Shown piece by piece: positions 25,171 to 34,767 of a DNA stretch of 64,000 nt. A model generated the notes under the pieces. That model did no database searches. It was not told where the DNA came from and saw only the letters and a list, made by a program, of their open reading frames with translations. Location: contig JBAZWJ010000013.1 of the NCBI GenBank assembly GCA_041660385.1, forward strand, positions 1 to 64,000, read 5' to 3'. Both the position numbers and the translations under genes were made by a program. Within the stretch, counting starts at the first letter, position 1. Every line of letters starts with the position of its first letter. This DNA is from DYJE01 sp041660385 (lineage in GTDB: Bacteria > Desulfobacterota > Desulfobacteria > Desulfobacterales > Desulfolunaceae).

Positions 25171-27848
25171 ATGTCTTTATCTTTATTTTTGTTTTCTGTA
25201 TCCGCTTCTTCGTTCAATTCAACGTCAGGATAGCATGGTGCATTCAATGTTTTTTCAACACATTCCAGCAACATGTGTTTTGAAAAAGGTTTCTGAATGA
25301 AACTGATGCCCTCCTTTAAAACCCCATGCCGCGTGATCATGTTTTCCGTATAGCCGGACATATAGAGAACTCTGATGTTCGGATGGCTTTCCACAAGCTT
25401 CCGGAAAACATCCGGTCCCTTCAAATCTGGCATAATCACATCGGTTATGAGAAGATCCAGATGCCCATTGTATTTCCTTGCTTTTTCAATGGCATCCCAT
25501 GGTTTGTGTGAGGAAAGGACACGGTAGCCACCTTTTTCCAGAATCCGCATAGTGAGAACACACAGGGCTTCATCGTCTTCCACCACCAGAATCGTAGCGG
25601 TCCTTGAACTCGTTGCCCCATGGGTTTTCTGATCCAGTATTTGTGGTTCGTTTGCCTCAGTCGCCAGGGGCAGATAAATTTTGAACAGGGTCCCATGGCC
25701 AGGCTCACTGTAGACCAAGATATTTCCGCCATGCTGTTTAACGATGCCATAAACAGTGGCAAGCCCCATGCCGGAGCCTTTATCCTGTTCTTTGGTTGTA
25801 AAAAAGGGCTCGTAAATCATATCCAGATCTTCTTTGGCGATGCCCATCCCCGTGTCGCTAACGGCAATCATCACATATCTGCCGGAAACCATGTCCTGCC
25901 TGTCTCTAACGTATTCAGCGTCGATGTCTTCTATGGATGTTTCGATGCTGATTTTCCCGCCGTTGGGTATGGCATCTCTGGCGTTGACCACAAGGTTCAT
26001 CAAAACCTGTTCGAGCTGAGAACTATCCGCCTTGATAATGGCTGGCTGATCCCGTAGATTAAGATGCAGATCCACATCTTCGCTGATCATTCGGCGCAGT
26101 AACTTTTCAAACCCCAGAATAACCCTGTTTACGTCGAAAACACCAATTTCGAGGACTTGTTTCCGACCGAATGCCAGTAGTTGACGGGTAACGGCCCGGG
26201 CACGAATCGAGGCATCAAAAATTTCACACAGGCCCGTATAATGGGGGTGATCTTCCGTCACGTCATCTTTCATCAGTTCCGTATAACCCAGGATAATGGA
26301 AAGCAGATTATTAAAATCGTGAGCCACGCCTCCGGCCAGCCGTCCAATGGCCTCCATTTTCTGGGATCGCGCCAGTTTTCTTTCAAGTTCGTGCTGTTTT
26401 TCCTCATCCTGTTTTCTTTTAGTGATATCCATAAGAACACCGGTCATCTTTTCAGGGCGTCCTGCGGAATCCCAGGCTACATCACCAAGAGCTCTGATAT
26501 ATCTCAAGTCGTTGTTCGGAAGAATGATCCGCATCTCAATCCTGAATTCTTTCTTTTCCCTGATACTTTCTGATATTGCGCTGAGAAACTGACTGTAATC
26601 ATCAGGATGAAGCCTCTCTCTCACCACATTGTAATCCCCCTTGAATTCAGATGTCGTCAGGCCGAAAATAGCTTTGGTTTCTTCCGCCCAGTAAACCGTC
26701 TTTTCTCTTATGTCCCATTCGAAGGTCCCAATCCCGCCTATACGATGTGAAAGAGCGTACCGGGATTCACTTTTCTTAAGGGCATCCACGGCTTTTTTAC
26801 TGTCTGAAACATCTTTCACATGGGATACAAAATACATGGGGGTTCCCTTGTTATCCCGGACAAGGGTTATGGACACTTCTCCGTAAACAATCGAACCACT
26901 CCGGGTGATATACCTTTTTTCAAAAACGGCCCGGTCCATACGACCTGCCACCGCTTCATTCATAAATGACCGACTGATATGAAAATCATCAGGATGGGTG
27001 ATTCTGTCCACCGTGGACTGTTCAAGATCTTCCACGGAATATTCCATGATTTCAGCAAGCCTTGAATTGACTTTAATAAAATGGCCATTTGGCGATACCA
27101 GGGCCACACCGCTGTTGGCATGTTCAAAAGCACCAAGAAAACGAGCCTCACGTTCAAAGGCATCCTTTGCCCAGTGGTCTATCCAGCGACCCGTGACTAA
27201 AGCAGCTATTGAAAAAAGCAGAGCCATGATAAAAAAAATCCCCGTGTAAATCGTGAGCATCTTCTTTTTATGTTTTTCACTTATGTCCATGAAATTGGAT
27301 GCTTTTGCCCTGGCGTAGCTGGTCAATTCCTGCGCCTTTTTTTCCAGATCCATGGACATGCTCTGGCCCCTGGCTTTAACTGCATTCAGGGATTTATCGC
27401 CTTTCCCTTCGCGAACAAGAGTGGCGATATTGTTGATCACTGAAACCCACGCAGAAAAATCCCCCCGCATGTCTGCGGCTCTGGCTTTCCCTTCTTCACC
27501 CAGGATATTTTCCTCCACCGTACGAAGATAACCGGAAGCCAGTTCTTCGATCCGTTCCATTTTCCAGAGGGTGCTGGTGCTCTCAGATGCAGGTTTACTG
27601 GCAAGCTCAATCATCAGGAGATCCAACTCGCTGATCGCCCATTTGCATGAAAGCGCGGCATTGGACACCTGCAAAGGATGATCGTAAATCGCTCTGGTGA
27701 TATCCGAAAGGTATTTCACCGTGTAAACAGACAGCCCCCCGAAAGAAACGAGAAGCACGATTACAAGGGCGAAACCTGTCATCACCAACGTCTTTATGTT
27801 CTTTCTGGTGGAATTGACCACATGTTCCCTTTTATTCCATAATGCCAT
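25167..27848 (-). CDS. Hybrid sensor histidine kinase (4HB-PAS-PAS-HisKA-HATPase-REC)
   Basis: An 893-residue protein. Two membrane segments (about 20-45 and 195-220) flank a four-helix-bundle sensor. Two PAS/PAC domains follow (about 235-490; YFVSHVKDVSDSKK, GVLMDITKRKQDEE). The phosphoacceptor box is GGVAHDFNNLLSIILGYTEL, and the ATPase N, G1 and G2 boxes include NLVVNARDA, DTGMGIAK and GSGMGLATVYG. A C-terminal receiver has VEDDEAL, the phospho-Asp in LLITDVIMPDLKG and IQKPFS. It is probably a phosphorelay kinase acting with the overlapping CHASE protein. No DNA-binding output is encoded in the pair. Confidence 0.94.
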   Translation of the reverse strand: MALWNKREHVVNSTRKNIKTLVMTGFALVIVLLVSFGGLSVYTVKYLSDITRAIYDHPLQVSNAALSCKWAISELDLLMIELASKPASESTSTLWKMERIEELASGYLRTVEENILGEEGKARAADMRGDFSAWVSVINNIATLVREGKGDKSLNAVKARGQSMSMDLEKKAQELTSYARAKASNFMDISEKHKKKMLTIYTGIFFIMALLFSIAALVTGRWIDHWAKDAFEREARFLGAFEHANSGVALVSPNGHFIKVNSRLAEIMEYSVEDLEQSTVDRITHPDDFHISRSFMNEAVAGRMDRAVFEKRYITRSGSIVYGEVSITLVRDNKGTPMYFVSHVKDVSDSKKAVDALKKSESRYALSHRIGGIGTFEWDIREKTVYWAEETKAIFGLTTSEFKGDYNVVRERLHPDDYSQFLSAISESIREKKEFRIEMRIILPNNDLRYIRALGDVAWDSAGRPEKMTGVLMDITKRKQDEEKQHELERKLARSQKMEAIGRLAGGVAHDFNNLLSIILGYTELMKDDVTEDHPHYTGLCEIFDASIRARAVTRQLLAFGRKQVLEIGVFDVNRVILGFEKLLRRMISEDVDLHLNLRDQPAIIKADSSQLEQVLMNLVVNARDAIPNGGKISIETSIEDIDAEYVRDRQDMVSGRYVMIAVSDTGMGIAKEDLDMIYEPFFTTKEQDKGSGMGLATVYGIVKQHGGNILVYSEPGHGTLFKIYLPLATEANEPQILDQKTHGATSSRTATILVVEDDEALCVLTMRILEKGGYRVLSSHKPWDAIEKARKYNGHLDLLITDVIMPDLKGPDVFRKLVESHPNIRVLYMSGYTENMITRHGVLKEGISFIQKPFSKHMLLECVEKTLNAPCYPDVELNEEADTENKNKDKDI

Positions 27849-28030
27849 GCTGATTCGTTAAGGCGATATACGAAATCGAATACATTAAGATTGTTATTAA
27901 TAGTCTGTTTCTGCGGATAGTCTCACGAAAAGAATCATTATGGGTCAATTCTATCATGTGATCACGAAACTTTGCAAGCAGACAAAGAAACAGCATGCTG
28001 TATATTCAGGGTAGTTTCTAAATGGAGACT

Positions 28031-28176
28031 TTTTGGTGGACGATGTGGACAAAGTGGACTTAGTTGACATGGACACAGTGGACAGAAAACGTATCTATGC
28101 CACCTTTCATTATCTTGTCCACCCTGTCCATGTCCACTCCGTCCACAAAGTCCACTTAGTCCACTGTCCACCAAAA
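28031..28176. repeat. GTGGACNNN palindromic repeat, copy 1
   Basis: Left arm: GTGGAC recurring at 9-base steps (GTGGACGAT, GTGGACAAA, GTGGACTTA). Right arm: its complement (GTCCAC units). Ends are TTTTGGTGGAC and GTCCACCAAAA. The arms are separated by about 40 unrelated bases. This fills part of the 27849-28296 gap between divergent genes; the rest of the gap shows nothing else I can name. Confidence 0.8.
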
Positions 28177-28296
28177 TCCACCGCCCCCCATTTCCCGAAA
28201 AGAAGGCTATCAGACGGTCATTGTTCTCTGTTTGTATTTATGATATGGGATTGCCGGACATAACCCGTAACCCGAAATCATTCATGGAGAAACCGC

Positions 28297-29208
28297 TTGA
28301 AAACACCTTCATTGAAACGCTATGCCTGGATGTCCATCAGCGCTGCGATTCTGACCATTGGACTAAAAACCGTTGCGTATAAACTCACGGGATCGGTGGG
28401 GCTTCTTTCTGACGCCATGGAATCTCTGGTAAACCTTGCCGGGGCGTTCATGGCCCTTGCCATGCTCACCATCGCCGCAAAACCAGCGGATGAATGTCAT
28501 CCCTTCGGTCACAACAAAGCCGAATATTTTTCAAGCGGTGTCGAAGGAACCCTGATTCTGGTGGCGGCGGTAAGTATCGGAGCAGCGGCTATTCATCGTC
28601 TGATCGACCAGAGACCCCTTGAGCAGATCGGCATCGGTATGGCTGTCTCTGTTGTGGCGTCCCTGATCAACCTCTTGACGGCACTCGTGCTTCTGAGAGC
28701 CGGGCGGAACTACCGTTCAATAACGCTTCAAGCCAACGCACGCCATCTGATGACCGATGTGTGGACATCTGCGGGTGTTGTCGTGGGCGTCTCAGCCGCT
28801 TATTTCACCGGATACGAACAACTCGACCCCATCGTGGCCCTTCTTGTGGCAGCTCAAATCGTTTATTCCGGTGTCCGCATCGTCAAAGACTCCGTTATAG
28901 GCTTGATGGATGCGGCGGCAAGCCCGGAAGACTTAAAAACCATCGAGGATATCCTTGCAACTTACAGTAAAAAAGGAATCGCCTATCATGCGTTGCGAAC
29001 ACGCCAGGCCGGTTCCCGACTTTTCGTAACACTTCATGTCCTCGTTCCCGGGTCATGGACAGTTCAACAAGGGCACGATCTTCTGGAAGACATGGAAAAG
29101 ACCATCAGAAACATCATGCCCCATGCGACGATTTTCACCCACCTGGAATCCCTTGATGACCCCGTATGCTGGAGAGATGCCGACGTAAGCGGGTTTGATA
29201 TAAGGTAA
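28297..29208 (+). CDS. Cation diffusion facilitator family transporter
   Basis: A 303-residue protein with about six membrane segments and a cytoplasmic C-terminal domain (about 210-295), as in FieF/CzcD. Metal-site signatures are SDAMESLVN in TM2 and HPFGHNKAEYFSS after TM3 (family HPxGHxxAE), and ARHLMTDVWTSAGV in TM5 with the H-D pair. It exports Zn2+, Fe2+ or similar divalent ions in exchange for protons. The start is TTG, supported by GGAGA 7 bases upstream; an ATG at 28284 is out of frame. It converges with the DUF3943 gene, whose stop is 14 bases away. Confidence 0.93.
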   Translation: MKTPSLKRYAWMSISAAILTIGLKTVAYKLTGSVGLLSDAMESLVNLAGAFMALAMLTIAAKPADECHPFGHNKAEYFSSGVEGTLILVAAVSIGAAAIHRLIDQRPLEQIGIGMAVSVVASLINLLTALVLLRAGRNYRSITLQANARHLMTDVWTSAGVVVGVSAAYFTGYEQLDPIVALLVAAQIVYSGVRIVKDSVIGLMDAAASPEDLKTIEDILATYSKKGIAYHALRTRQAGSRLFVTLHVLVPGSWTVQQGHDLLEDMEKTIRNIMPHATIFTHLESLDDPVCWRDADVSGFDIR

Positions 29209-29222
29209 CCGAACGTTTCGAA

Positions 29223-30206
29223 TTATCTTGAAAAAGCGTTGGTGGATATGCAGATTTCCACGCCGATCCTGTGATCGTACATGTTGCCTGGACTTGTAAT
29301 GTTGTCTGACGTGATCGTGTTTCTTGAATAGTAACGGCTTTCCATATGAAGTTTGGAGTACTTTTCGTTGAAACGGTTGATGGGCTCCAGCGTGGCACTG
29401 ATGGGGTCCAGCATGAACAAGCACATTGAACCCAGAATTTTCGATCCGAGGACTTTGTCATTGTTGGATTTTATTCCGTCTTTCATAAAAATAAACGCTT
29501 CGCCGAAAATGGCACCACCAAGGGGGGTAACAAAAATATCCTGAAGAGACGGATCTTCAAAAAACGCTTCAAGGCCGTATTCGTAAAGACAGGTGGACAT
29601 CATGAACGAGTAGGTCAGGGATTCGAGGCGTGTGTAGTTCTTATTCATGGCATGGGTATAGTAAGCCGCTCCGAAATAGGGATGGCCAATGTAATTTACC
29701 TCCCACTCATCACTGTCCCACACAGGCCCACCTGAAAAGACGTTCTTGTCGTATCGTTCCCATAGTTTGTCTGGTGAAAGATCCTTTTTTTCTTCGGGCC
29801 ATTTGGAAAAGCTCTCGGGCATTACATATAAAAATGCAATGGTTCCCACCGCCATGGCCAGGATCGACCCGGAATCACTTTTGACCTGATCAATCACATC
29901 ACGTTTCGCCATCACCAGAGAATCGCTTCTTCTCCCATGTTTGAACAGTTCCAGACTGTCTTTGGTTTCGGCAAAATAAGGGGGGTACAAACACACAGTG
30001 GGCAGGTTGGAAAAATTAAAACCCATGATAAACGAATGAATGTTTCTGGTGCTGCCATGACCTTCGGGCACGGCAATCCCCATGATGTCGGGTAGGTCTT
30101 GGGAATCACCCACAGCCCAGACATCATGGCAGACGCAATGGAGAAGATACAAACAAAAAACAGCAACGATAACGCCTTGGGTGAACACTGATCGGGAGCA
30201 TGTCAT
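29223..30206 (-). CDS. DUF3943 family envelope protein
   Basis: A 327-residue protein with an N-terminal signal-like hydrophobic segment (about 10-30). The central block WEVNYIGHPYFGAAYYTHAM followed by YEYGLEAFFEDPSLQDIFVTP and GAIFGEAF is characteristic of DUF3943 (PF13084), found in outer-membrane or periplasmic proteins of Proteobacteria and Bacteroidetes. Function unknown. An AAGGTC ribosome-binding site precedes the ATG. It is transcribed divergently from the DUF3187 gene, with a 242-base shared upstream region, and both are predicted envelope proteins. Confidence 0.8.
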   Translation of the reverse strand: MTCSRSVFTQGVIVAVFCLYLLHCVCHDVWAVGDSQDLPDIMGIAVPEGHGSTRNIHSFIMGFNFSNLPTVCLYPPYFAETKDSLELFKHGRRSDSLVMAKRDVIDQVKSDSGSILAMAVGTIAFLYVMPESFSKWPEEKKDLSPDKLWERYDKNVFSGGPVWDSDEWEVNYIGHPYFGAAYYTHAMNKNYTRLESLTYSFMMSTCLYEYGLEAFFEDPSLQDIFVTPLGGAIFGEAFIFMKDGIKSNNDKVLGSKILGSMCLFMLDPISATLEPINRFNEKYSKLHMESRYYSRNTITSDNITSPGNMYDHRIGVEICISTNAFSR

Positions 30207-30448
30207 GACCTTGTATCCATCCGGTTCTGGAAAAGGGTGTTAGTTTTCATTAGGTTACTCATTACGATGGCTCTATAACAACGTCTTAAAAAAAAATCCA
30301 CTGGAATTTGTTTTGAGGGGTAACCTGAAACCACCTCGTTTTTTATTATACTTTTTTTCTTGACAGCAAAGACGCTGTTCACCATGATTCATACTTTCAG
30401 TTCGTTCCGATATGTATCATCCGTTCGAAAGGTAAAGGATTGAAGGGC

Positions 30449-31498
30449 ATGTGGGTGATTAGGTTTTTTGCTGTTATCTTGTGTTTTTGTTTTACATTAT
30501 CCTGGTGTGATTATGTTTGTGCCCAGACAGCCGTGAACCCTTTCAGGTTTCCCGTTCTTTCCAATCCCAATGCACTTGCGGGCAGGCTTTACCTTCAGCC
30601 ACTTTCTGATCATGATGATAGGGTGATTGAAGCAACAGTGCTTTCGGCAAGCTACGGATCGGCCACTGATTACAATATCCATTTCGTAGAAAACGAAGGA
30701 GACAGGGAACTCACCGTCAACACAAACATCTACAGCATTTCCATGTCCAAAGGGTTTTCGTTGTCTGGGAAAATGGTTGAAACGGGCGGCGTATTACGAG
30801 CCTATCAGGATATGAGAAAAACCTGGGGCTCAGAACTGGTTAAAAATTACCATGAAGCCTTCCCATCGGACGGGTTCGGCAATGTCCCCCCCGATGGGCA
30901 GTTCTACGGCAGCGTGGGTGAAAACGAAACACGGGTNNNNNNNNNNAGAGAATTATACCTCAGCACCTTACAACTCTATGCTAAAACCCAAATTTTCAGG
31001 GAACGAAAAGGCAGTTCCCTTCCCGATCTCGCGTTGAAGCTTACCGGACGAATCCCTTTGAGCAGCAACAACTTCGACACGCCTGGCGTTGCCATTACAG
31101 CAGGACTGTCAAAACAGCTCACCCGGAATCTTTCCTTCATGGGGTCCGGCGGTGTTGCCTTCCAGAACCTCACCAGCGAAGATTTTAACACAGACAACCT
31201 CAAGGTCAGCCACTGGACACTCGATCTGTTCTCCGGCCTTTGCTGGGATATGGGACAGGAAAATGGTTGGTACGCCCAGGCGGGTTTACGATGGTCTTCG
31301 GAGCGGATTTCTTACAGAAACAATCCCGAAAGCGCCGGCCATGGATACGTGGTTCATTTCGGCCCGGTATACAGGACAAAAACAAAGAAGGGTGGCCTTC
31401 TCGAATATTTCATCAGTTGCAGTGAGGACATCCCCGGCCTTGGTTATGGCCTGGAACCGGACGTGGGGTTTTATGCCGGAGTGGCAGTGGGGTATTAA
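30449..31498 (+). CDS. DUF3187 family outer-membrane protein, contains assembly gap
   Basis: About 349 residues across ten N. A signal peptide (cleavage after CAQ, about residue 27) leads into NPFRFPVLSNPNALAGRLYL, and the rest has alternating beta-strand character with aromatic-rich ends (GLEPDVGFYAGVAVGY), consistent with a beta-barrel of the DUF3187 (PF11383) family. Function unknown. The frame is continuous only if the gap length is a multiple of three plus one, so residues near 163 are uncertain. ATG 30449 with AAAGGA is preferred to a TTG at 30440. Confidence 0.78.
   Translation: MWVIRFFAVILCFCFTLSWCDYVCAQTAVNPFRFPVLSNPNALAGRLYLQPLSDHDDRVIEATVLSASYGSATDYNIHFVENEGDRELTVNTNIYSISMSKGFSLSGKMVETGGVLRAYQDMRKTWGSELVKNYHEAFPSDGFGNVPPDGQFYGSVGENETRXXXXRELYLSTLQLYAKTQIFRERKGSSLPDLALKLTGRIPLSSNNFDTPGVAITAGLSKQLTRNLSFMGSGGVAFQNLTSEDFNTDNLKVSHWTLDLFSGLCWDMGQENGWYAQAGLRWSSERISYRNNPESAGHGYVVHFGPVYRTKTKKGGLLEYFISCSEDIPGLGYGLEPDVGFYAGVAVGY
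30937..30946. other. Assembly gap (10 N) inside the DUF3187 gene
   Basis: Ten N within the coding sequence. The real number of missing bases is unknown, so the gene could be longer or frameshifted. Confidence 0.95.
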
Positions 31499-31685
31499 GG
31501 TCTGTGGCCCCGAGCCTGGGAGGCTTTTTACAACGCCATCCATTTTTCATTCACGAATTCCTAAACACTTTCACACCGTCTGCCGATAAGTTGATGAAAA
31601 GGGGTTTAACCGGATTTGAATGGAAGCCCCTCATCATCCGAATCAACCATCACCATAACCCATACAACACAGGTCATAACTGCCG

Positions 31686-33329
31686 ATGACTCCTGATAAA
31701 AGTAAAAAAGGATTCGACTTCGATCCCATAGATATTTCCGGCCTGATCCCCATTAAAAAAGCAGACACGCCGGAGATAGTTGAAAATATTCCCCTGGACA
31801 ACCCTGAAGAGCTGACCGATGAAGAAAGCAACATAATCGACGCTCTTTACCTTAAAATGAAAAAAAAGGGGGATTTCCCCACCTTCTCCCGTCAGATCAT
31901 TGAAGTGAACCAGATCATCACAACGGACAAGTCATCGGCCAAAGATATTTCCCAGGTAATCATGAAGGATTTCTCCCTGACCAACAAGCTCATCAAGCTG
32001 GTGAACACCGCCATGTACAGCCAGTTCAACCAGAACGGAGTATCGTCTGTGGCTTCTGCCATGAACATCATGGGCTCCAACCAAATTCAGCGAACCGCCT
32101 CCAGCCTGATGCTTTTCGAACACATGCGGAACAACTCTCAGAATCAGAACCTCAAAGACACCACCATGCTCACGTACATGAGCGGCCTGATGTCCAAAGA
32201 CCTTGCGCGTCTTGAAGGGTTCAGAGACCAGGAGGAATTCCAGATCTGCGGAATGTTCCACAAACTGGGTGAAAACCTTGTGGCCTTTTACTTTCCTGAC
32301 AAATTCCGATTGATCCATGAAATTGAAAAAAACAAAGGTTTAAGCAAAAACGAGGCCGCAAAAAAAATACTCGGCGTCGATTTCAAAACTTTGGGAACGG
32401 GCGTCGCGAAAAAATGGAGGCTACCAAACAATATAGTCAAAAGCATGGCATTTGATCCATCGGACAAAGTCAGCCAGGGCGACTCGGAAAAAACCATTAC
32501 AAGGGCCGAACGGTTGGGCCGGATTTCATCGTTCAGCAATGCCCTGTGCGACATCTATCGCAACCCCTCGCCAGAACAACGAGATCTCTCCATTGCCGAG
32601 CTGCTTAAAACATTTGACGGGATGATCGATCTGAATCTCAAGGACGTGGAGGGCCTTGTGAAACGGGCTTCCGAACGTTTAAAAGCCCATGCCTCAATCA
32701 TGAACATCTCCATCAGTCAGAACGAGATCCTCGCCAACATGGATAATAAACCTGTCTGTGATGATGCAAAATCAGACAACAGTGAATCCGCATTACAACC
32801 TGACATCAAAGTTCCACGGGAAAACGTGGACAAAGATATCAAGCGGATCGAAGGATTATTGGCCGGTCCCTATCAGCTCAGCGACATCCTCATCGATATT
32901 CTGAACGTCATGCACAAAGGCTTCGATTACAACCAAATCGCCATCTGCATCAAGGATGTGAGGTCAAACGATATCATGGTCCGTCATGGTCTCGGCAAGG
33001 GCATCGATATTTTGAGAAAAGAATTTCGCTTCACTTTGAGCAAATCCGAAGACATATTTCATTTCAGCCTTTTGAGGGAGAAAGACTACACTATTCACGA
33101 CATCAATGACCCTAAATTCAAGGCTCTGATCCCGGCCTGGTATCGCCAGCTTAATATTGCCAAAGGATTCGACCTTTATTCGCTGGTGATTGATCATGTC
33201 CCTCTAGGTTTTTTTTACGCAGACCGGGAAAACGTTATTGATCACTCGCCCTTTGACCAGCAGAAATGCATGAAAAAACTCCGGGGGCTTGCGGAAAAAG
33301 CCATTCGAATCAAAAAAAATCTGGCGTGA
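31686..33329 (+). CDS. HDOD domain protein with C-terminal GAF-like domain
   Basis: A 547-residue soluble protein. Residues about 55-270 form an HDOD domain (FSRQIIEVNQII, VIMKDFSLTNKLIKLVNTA, MNIMGSNQIQ, GMFHKLGENLVAFYFPD), an HD-like fold without catalytic metal ligands that serves as a signalling scaffold. A linker and a GAF-like C-terminal domain (about 385-540, ILIDILNVMHKGFDYNQIAI, HVPLGFFYADRE) follow. HDOD proteins often sit beside kinases. Here the Ser/Thr kinase gene begins 7 bases after the stop, so the two are almost certainly one operon. Only a weak ribosome-binding site is seen. Confidence 0.88.
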   Translation: MTPDKSKKGFDFDPIDISGLIPIKKADTPEIVENIPLDNPEELTDEESNIIDALYLKMKKKGDFPTFSRQIIEVNQIITTDKSSAKDISQVIMKDFSLTNKLIKLVNTAMYSQFNQNGVSSVASAMNIMGSNQIQRTASSLMLFEHMRNNSQNQNLKDTTMLTYMSGLMSKDLARLEGFRDQEEFQICGMFHKLGENLVAFYFPDKFRLIHEIEKNKGLSKNEAAKKILGVDFKTLGTGVAKKWRLPNNIVKSMAFDPSDKVSQGDSEKTITRAERLGRISSFSNALCDIYRNPSPEQRDLSIAELLKTFDGMIDLNLKDVEGLVKRASERLKAHASIMNISISQNEILANMDNKPVCDDAKSDNSESALQPDIKVPRENVDKDIKRIEGLLAGPYQLSDILIDILNVMHKGFDYNQIAICIKDVRSNDIMVRHGLGKGIDILRKEFRFTLSKSEDIFHFSLLREKDYTIHDINDPKFKALIPAWYRQLNIAKGFDLYSLVIDHVPLGFFYADRENVIDHSPFDQQKCMKKLRGLAEKAIRIKKNLA

Positions 33330-33336
33330 TGCAACC

Positions 33337-34602
33337 ATGGAAAAAATTGGTCGTTACGAAATCAAAACCATGATCGGGAAAGGTGGTATGGGGACCGTAT
33401 ACAGGGCGCTCGACCCCGTTCTGGGGCGATACGTTGCCCTCAAAGCCATCACCATGGATGTGGGCCCCGATGACCTTGCGAATACACAAGGCATCTCCCG
33501 CTGTCTGGCTGAAGCAAGGCTTTCTTCCCAGCTGATTCACCCCAACATCGTCATCACCTACGACGCCGGATTCGAACGGAACATATTTTTCATGGCCCTT
33601 GAATACATAGACGGCACAGGACTTCACTCCCGGGTGAAGCAGGGCCCCATGGAACCGGTCCAGGCTGCCGAAATCGTGTTTAACGTTTGCCATGCACTTC
33701 ATTACATCCATGAGAAAGGGCTAGTCCATATGGACGTGAAACCGGCCAACATCATGGTCACACGGATAGGCGAAGTGAAGTTGATGGATTTCGGCATCGC
33801 CCGGGTTTTAAAAACAAAGAAGGCCAGCGACGAATGTTCCGGCTCCGTTCCCTACATGTCCCCCGAGCAGACAGGTGCGAAATACGAGAGCGATCACCGG
33901 AGTGATATCTTCTCTCTGGGGGTGGTGCTGTACGAACTTCTGTCCGGAAAACGTCCTTTCTCAGGCGAAAATGCCTTCCAGATGATATACAACATCCTTA
34001 ACACGCCCCATCCTCCCCTCGAAGAAACGATATCGGGTTTACCCGAAGACCTTCTCAACGTCCTTGACAAAGCCCTGCAAAAAAAACCTGAAAACCGTTT
34101 TAACACAGCAAAAGAATTCGCCGATGCTCTGGTGCCTGTTCTCAGGGGAAACACCAACAAGGCTCTGTCAAGCGAAGACAAACGAAAAATGGATATCCTG
34201 AGACGGCTTACTTTTTTTCAGCATTTCCAGAACGACAATATGGAAAGGGTTCTCAATATATCAAGCTGGAATGTTCACAAAAAAGGTTCGTTCATCATCG
34301 AACCCTGCGAGCATGACAGCCATATCTATATTCTGGTAAGCGGCAGAGCTTCTCTGGTGATCAGTGGGGAAACCATTGACACCTTTTCTCCGGGAGAATG
34401 TTTTGGAGAAGCATCGATTCTGTTCCAGAAACCACGGCAGGCCAGTGTCAGAGCCGAAACCGACTGTCTTGTGATGAGTGTAAACGCCCATATCCTGAAT
34501 CAGGAAGATCCGGGGCTTCAGGTGATGTTTTTAAAGGAATTTTATCGAAAGAAAACACGGCAGCTTGTTCATTCGAATTTGAAGTTGATCAAGGGGGGGT
34601 GA
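33337..34602 (+). CDS. Ser/Thr protein kinase fused to cyclic-nucleotide-binding domain
   Basis: A 421-residue protein. The kinase domain (about 7-270) has the P-loop GKGGMG (14-19), Lys36, the catalytic loop HMDVKPANIM (131-140; the usual R of HRD is M, so non-RD) and DFG (151-153) with SVPYMSPEQ. A cNMP-binding domain (about 305-415) follows, with VSGRASLVISGETIDTF and the phosphate-binding segment FSPGECFGEASILFQKPRQA, close to the FGExALL...RxA signature of cAMP receptors; the Arg is present. Kinase activity may therefore be tuned by cAMP, made by the adenylate cyclase encoded opposite. It has no membrane segment. It is translated directly after the HDOD gene. Confidence 0.92.
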   Translation: MEKIGRYEIKTMIGKGGMGTVYRALDPVLGRYVALKAITMDVGPDDLANTQGISRCLAEARLSSQLIHPNIVITYDAGFERNIFFMALEYIDGTGLHSRVKQGPMEPVQAAEIVFNVCHALHYIHEKGLVHMDVKPANIMVTRIGEVKLMDFGIARVLKTKKASDECSGSVPYMSPEQTGAKYESDHRSDIFSLGVVLYELLSGKRPFSGENAFQMIYNILNTPHPPLEETISGLPEDLLNVLDKALQKKPENRFNTAKEFADALVPVLRGNTNKALSSEDKRKMDILRRLTFFQHFQNDNMERVLNISSWNVHKKGSFIIEPCEHDSHIYILVSGRASLVISGETIDTFSPGECFGEASILFQKPRQASVRAETDCLVMSVNAHILNQEDPGLQVMFLKEFYRKKTRQLVHSNLKLIKGG

Positions 34603-34619
34603 GATTGTTTTCAGCAGGG

Positions 34620-34758
34620 GTGGACGTGGACCAAGTGGACGTTGTGGACGACGTGGACATGGACAGAGTGGACAACATTGAGTTGAACCGCCTCATTTTG
34701 AATGTCCACTTTGTCCATGTCCACCAAGTCCACTTGGTCCACAACGTCCACGTTCCAT
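34620..34758. repeat. GTGGACNNN palindromic repeat, copy 2
   Basis: The left arm repeats GTGGAC at 9-base steps (GTGGACCAA, GTGGACGTT, GTGGACGAC), and the right arm carries GTCCAC units ending GTCCACGTTCCATTT. That end matches, inverted, the left end of copy 3. It lies between the convergent kinase-CNB and REC-TPR genes and may act as a bidirectional barrier. Confidence 0.8.
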
Positions 34759-34767
34759 TTACCCCTA

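Noticed and set aside
28033..28263. Open frame across the GTGGAC palindrome with V-D and V-H repeats
   Set aside because: The protein is a direct reading of the 9-base DNA repeat. It has no ribosome-binding site, and similar frames appear at the other copies on both strands.
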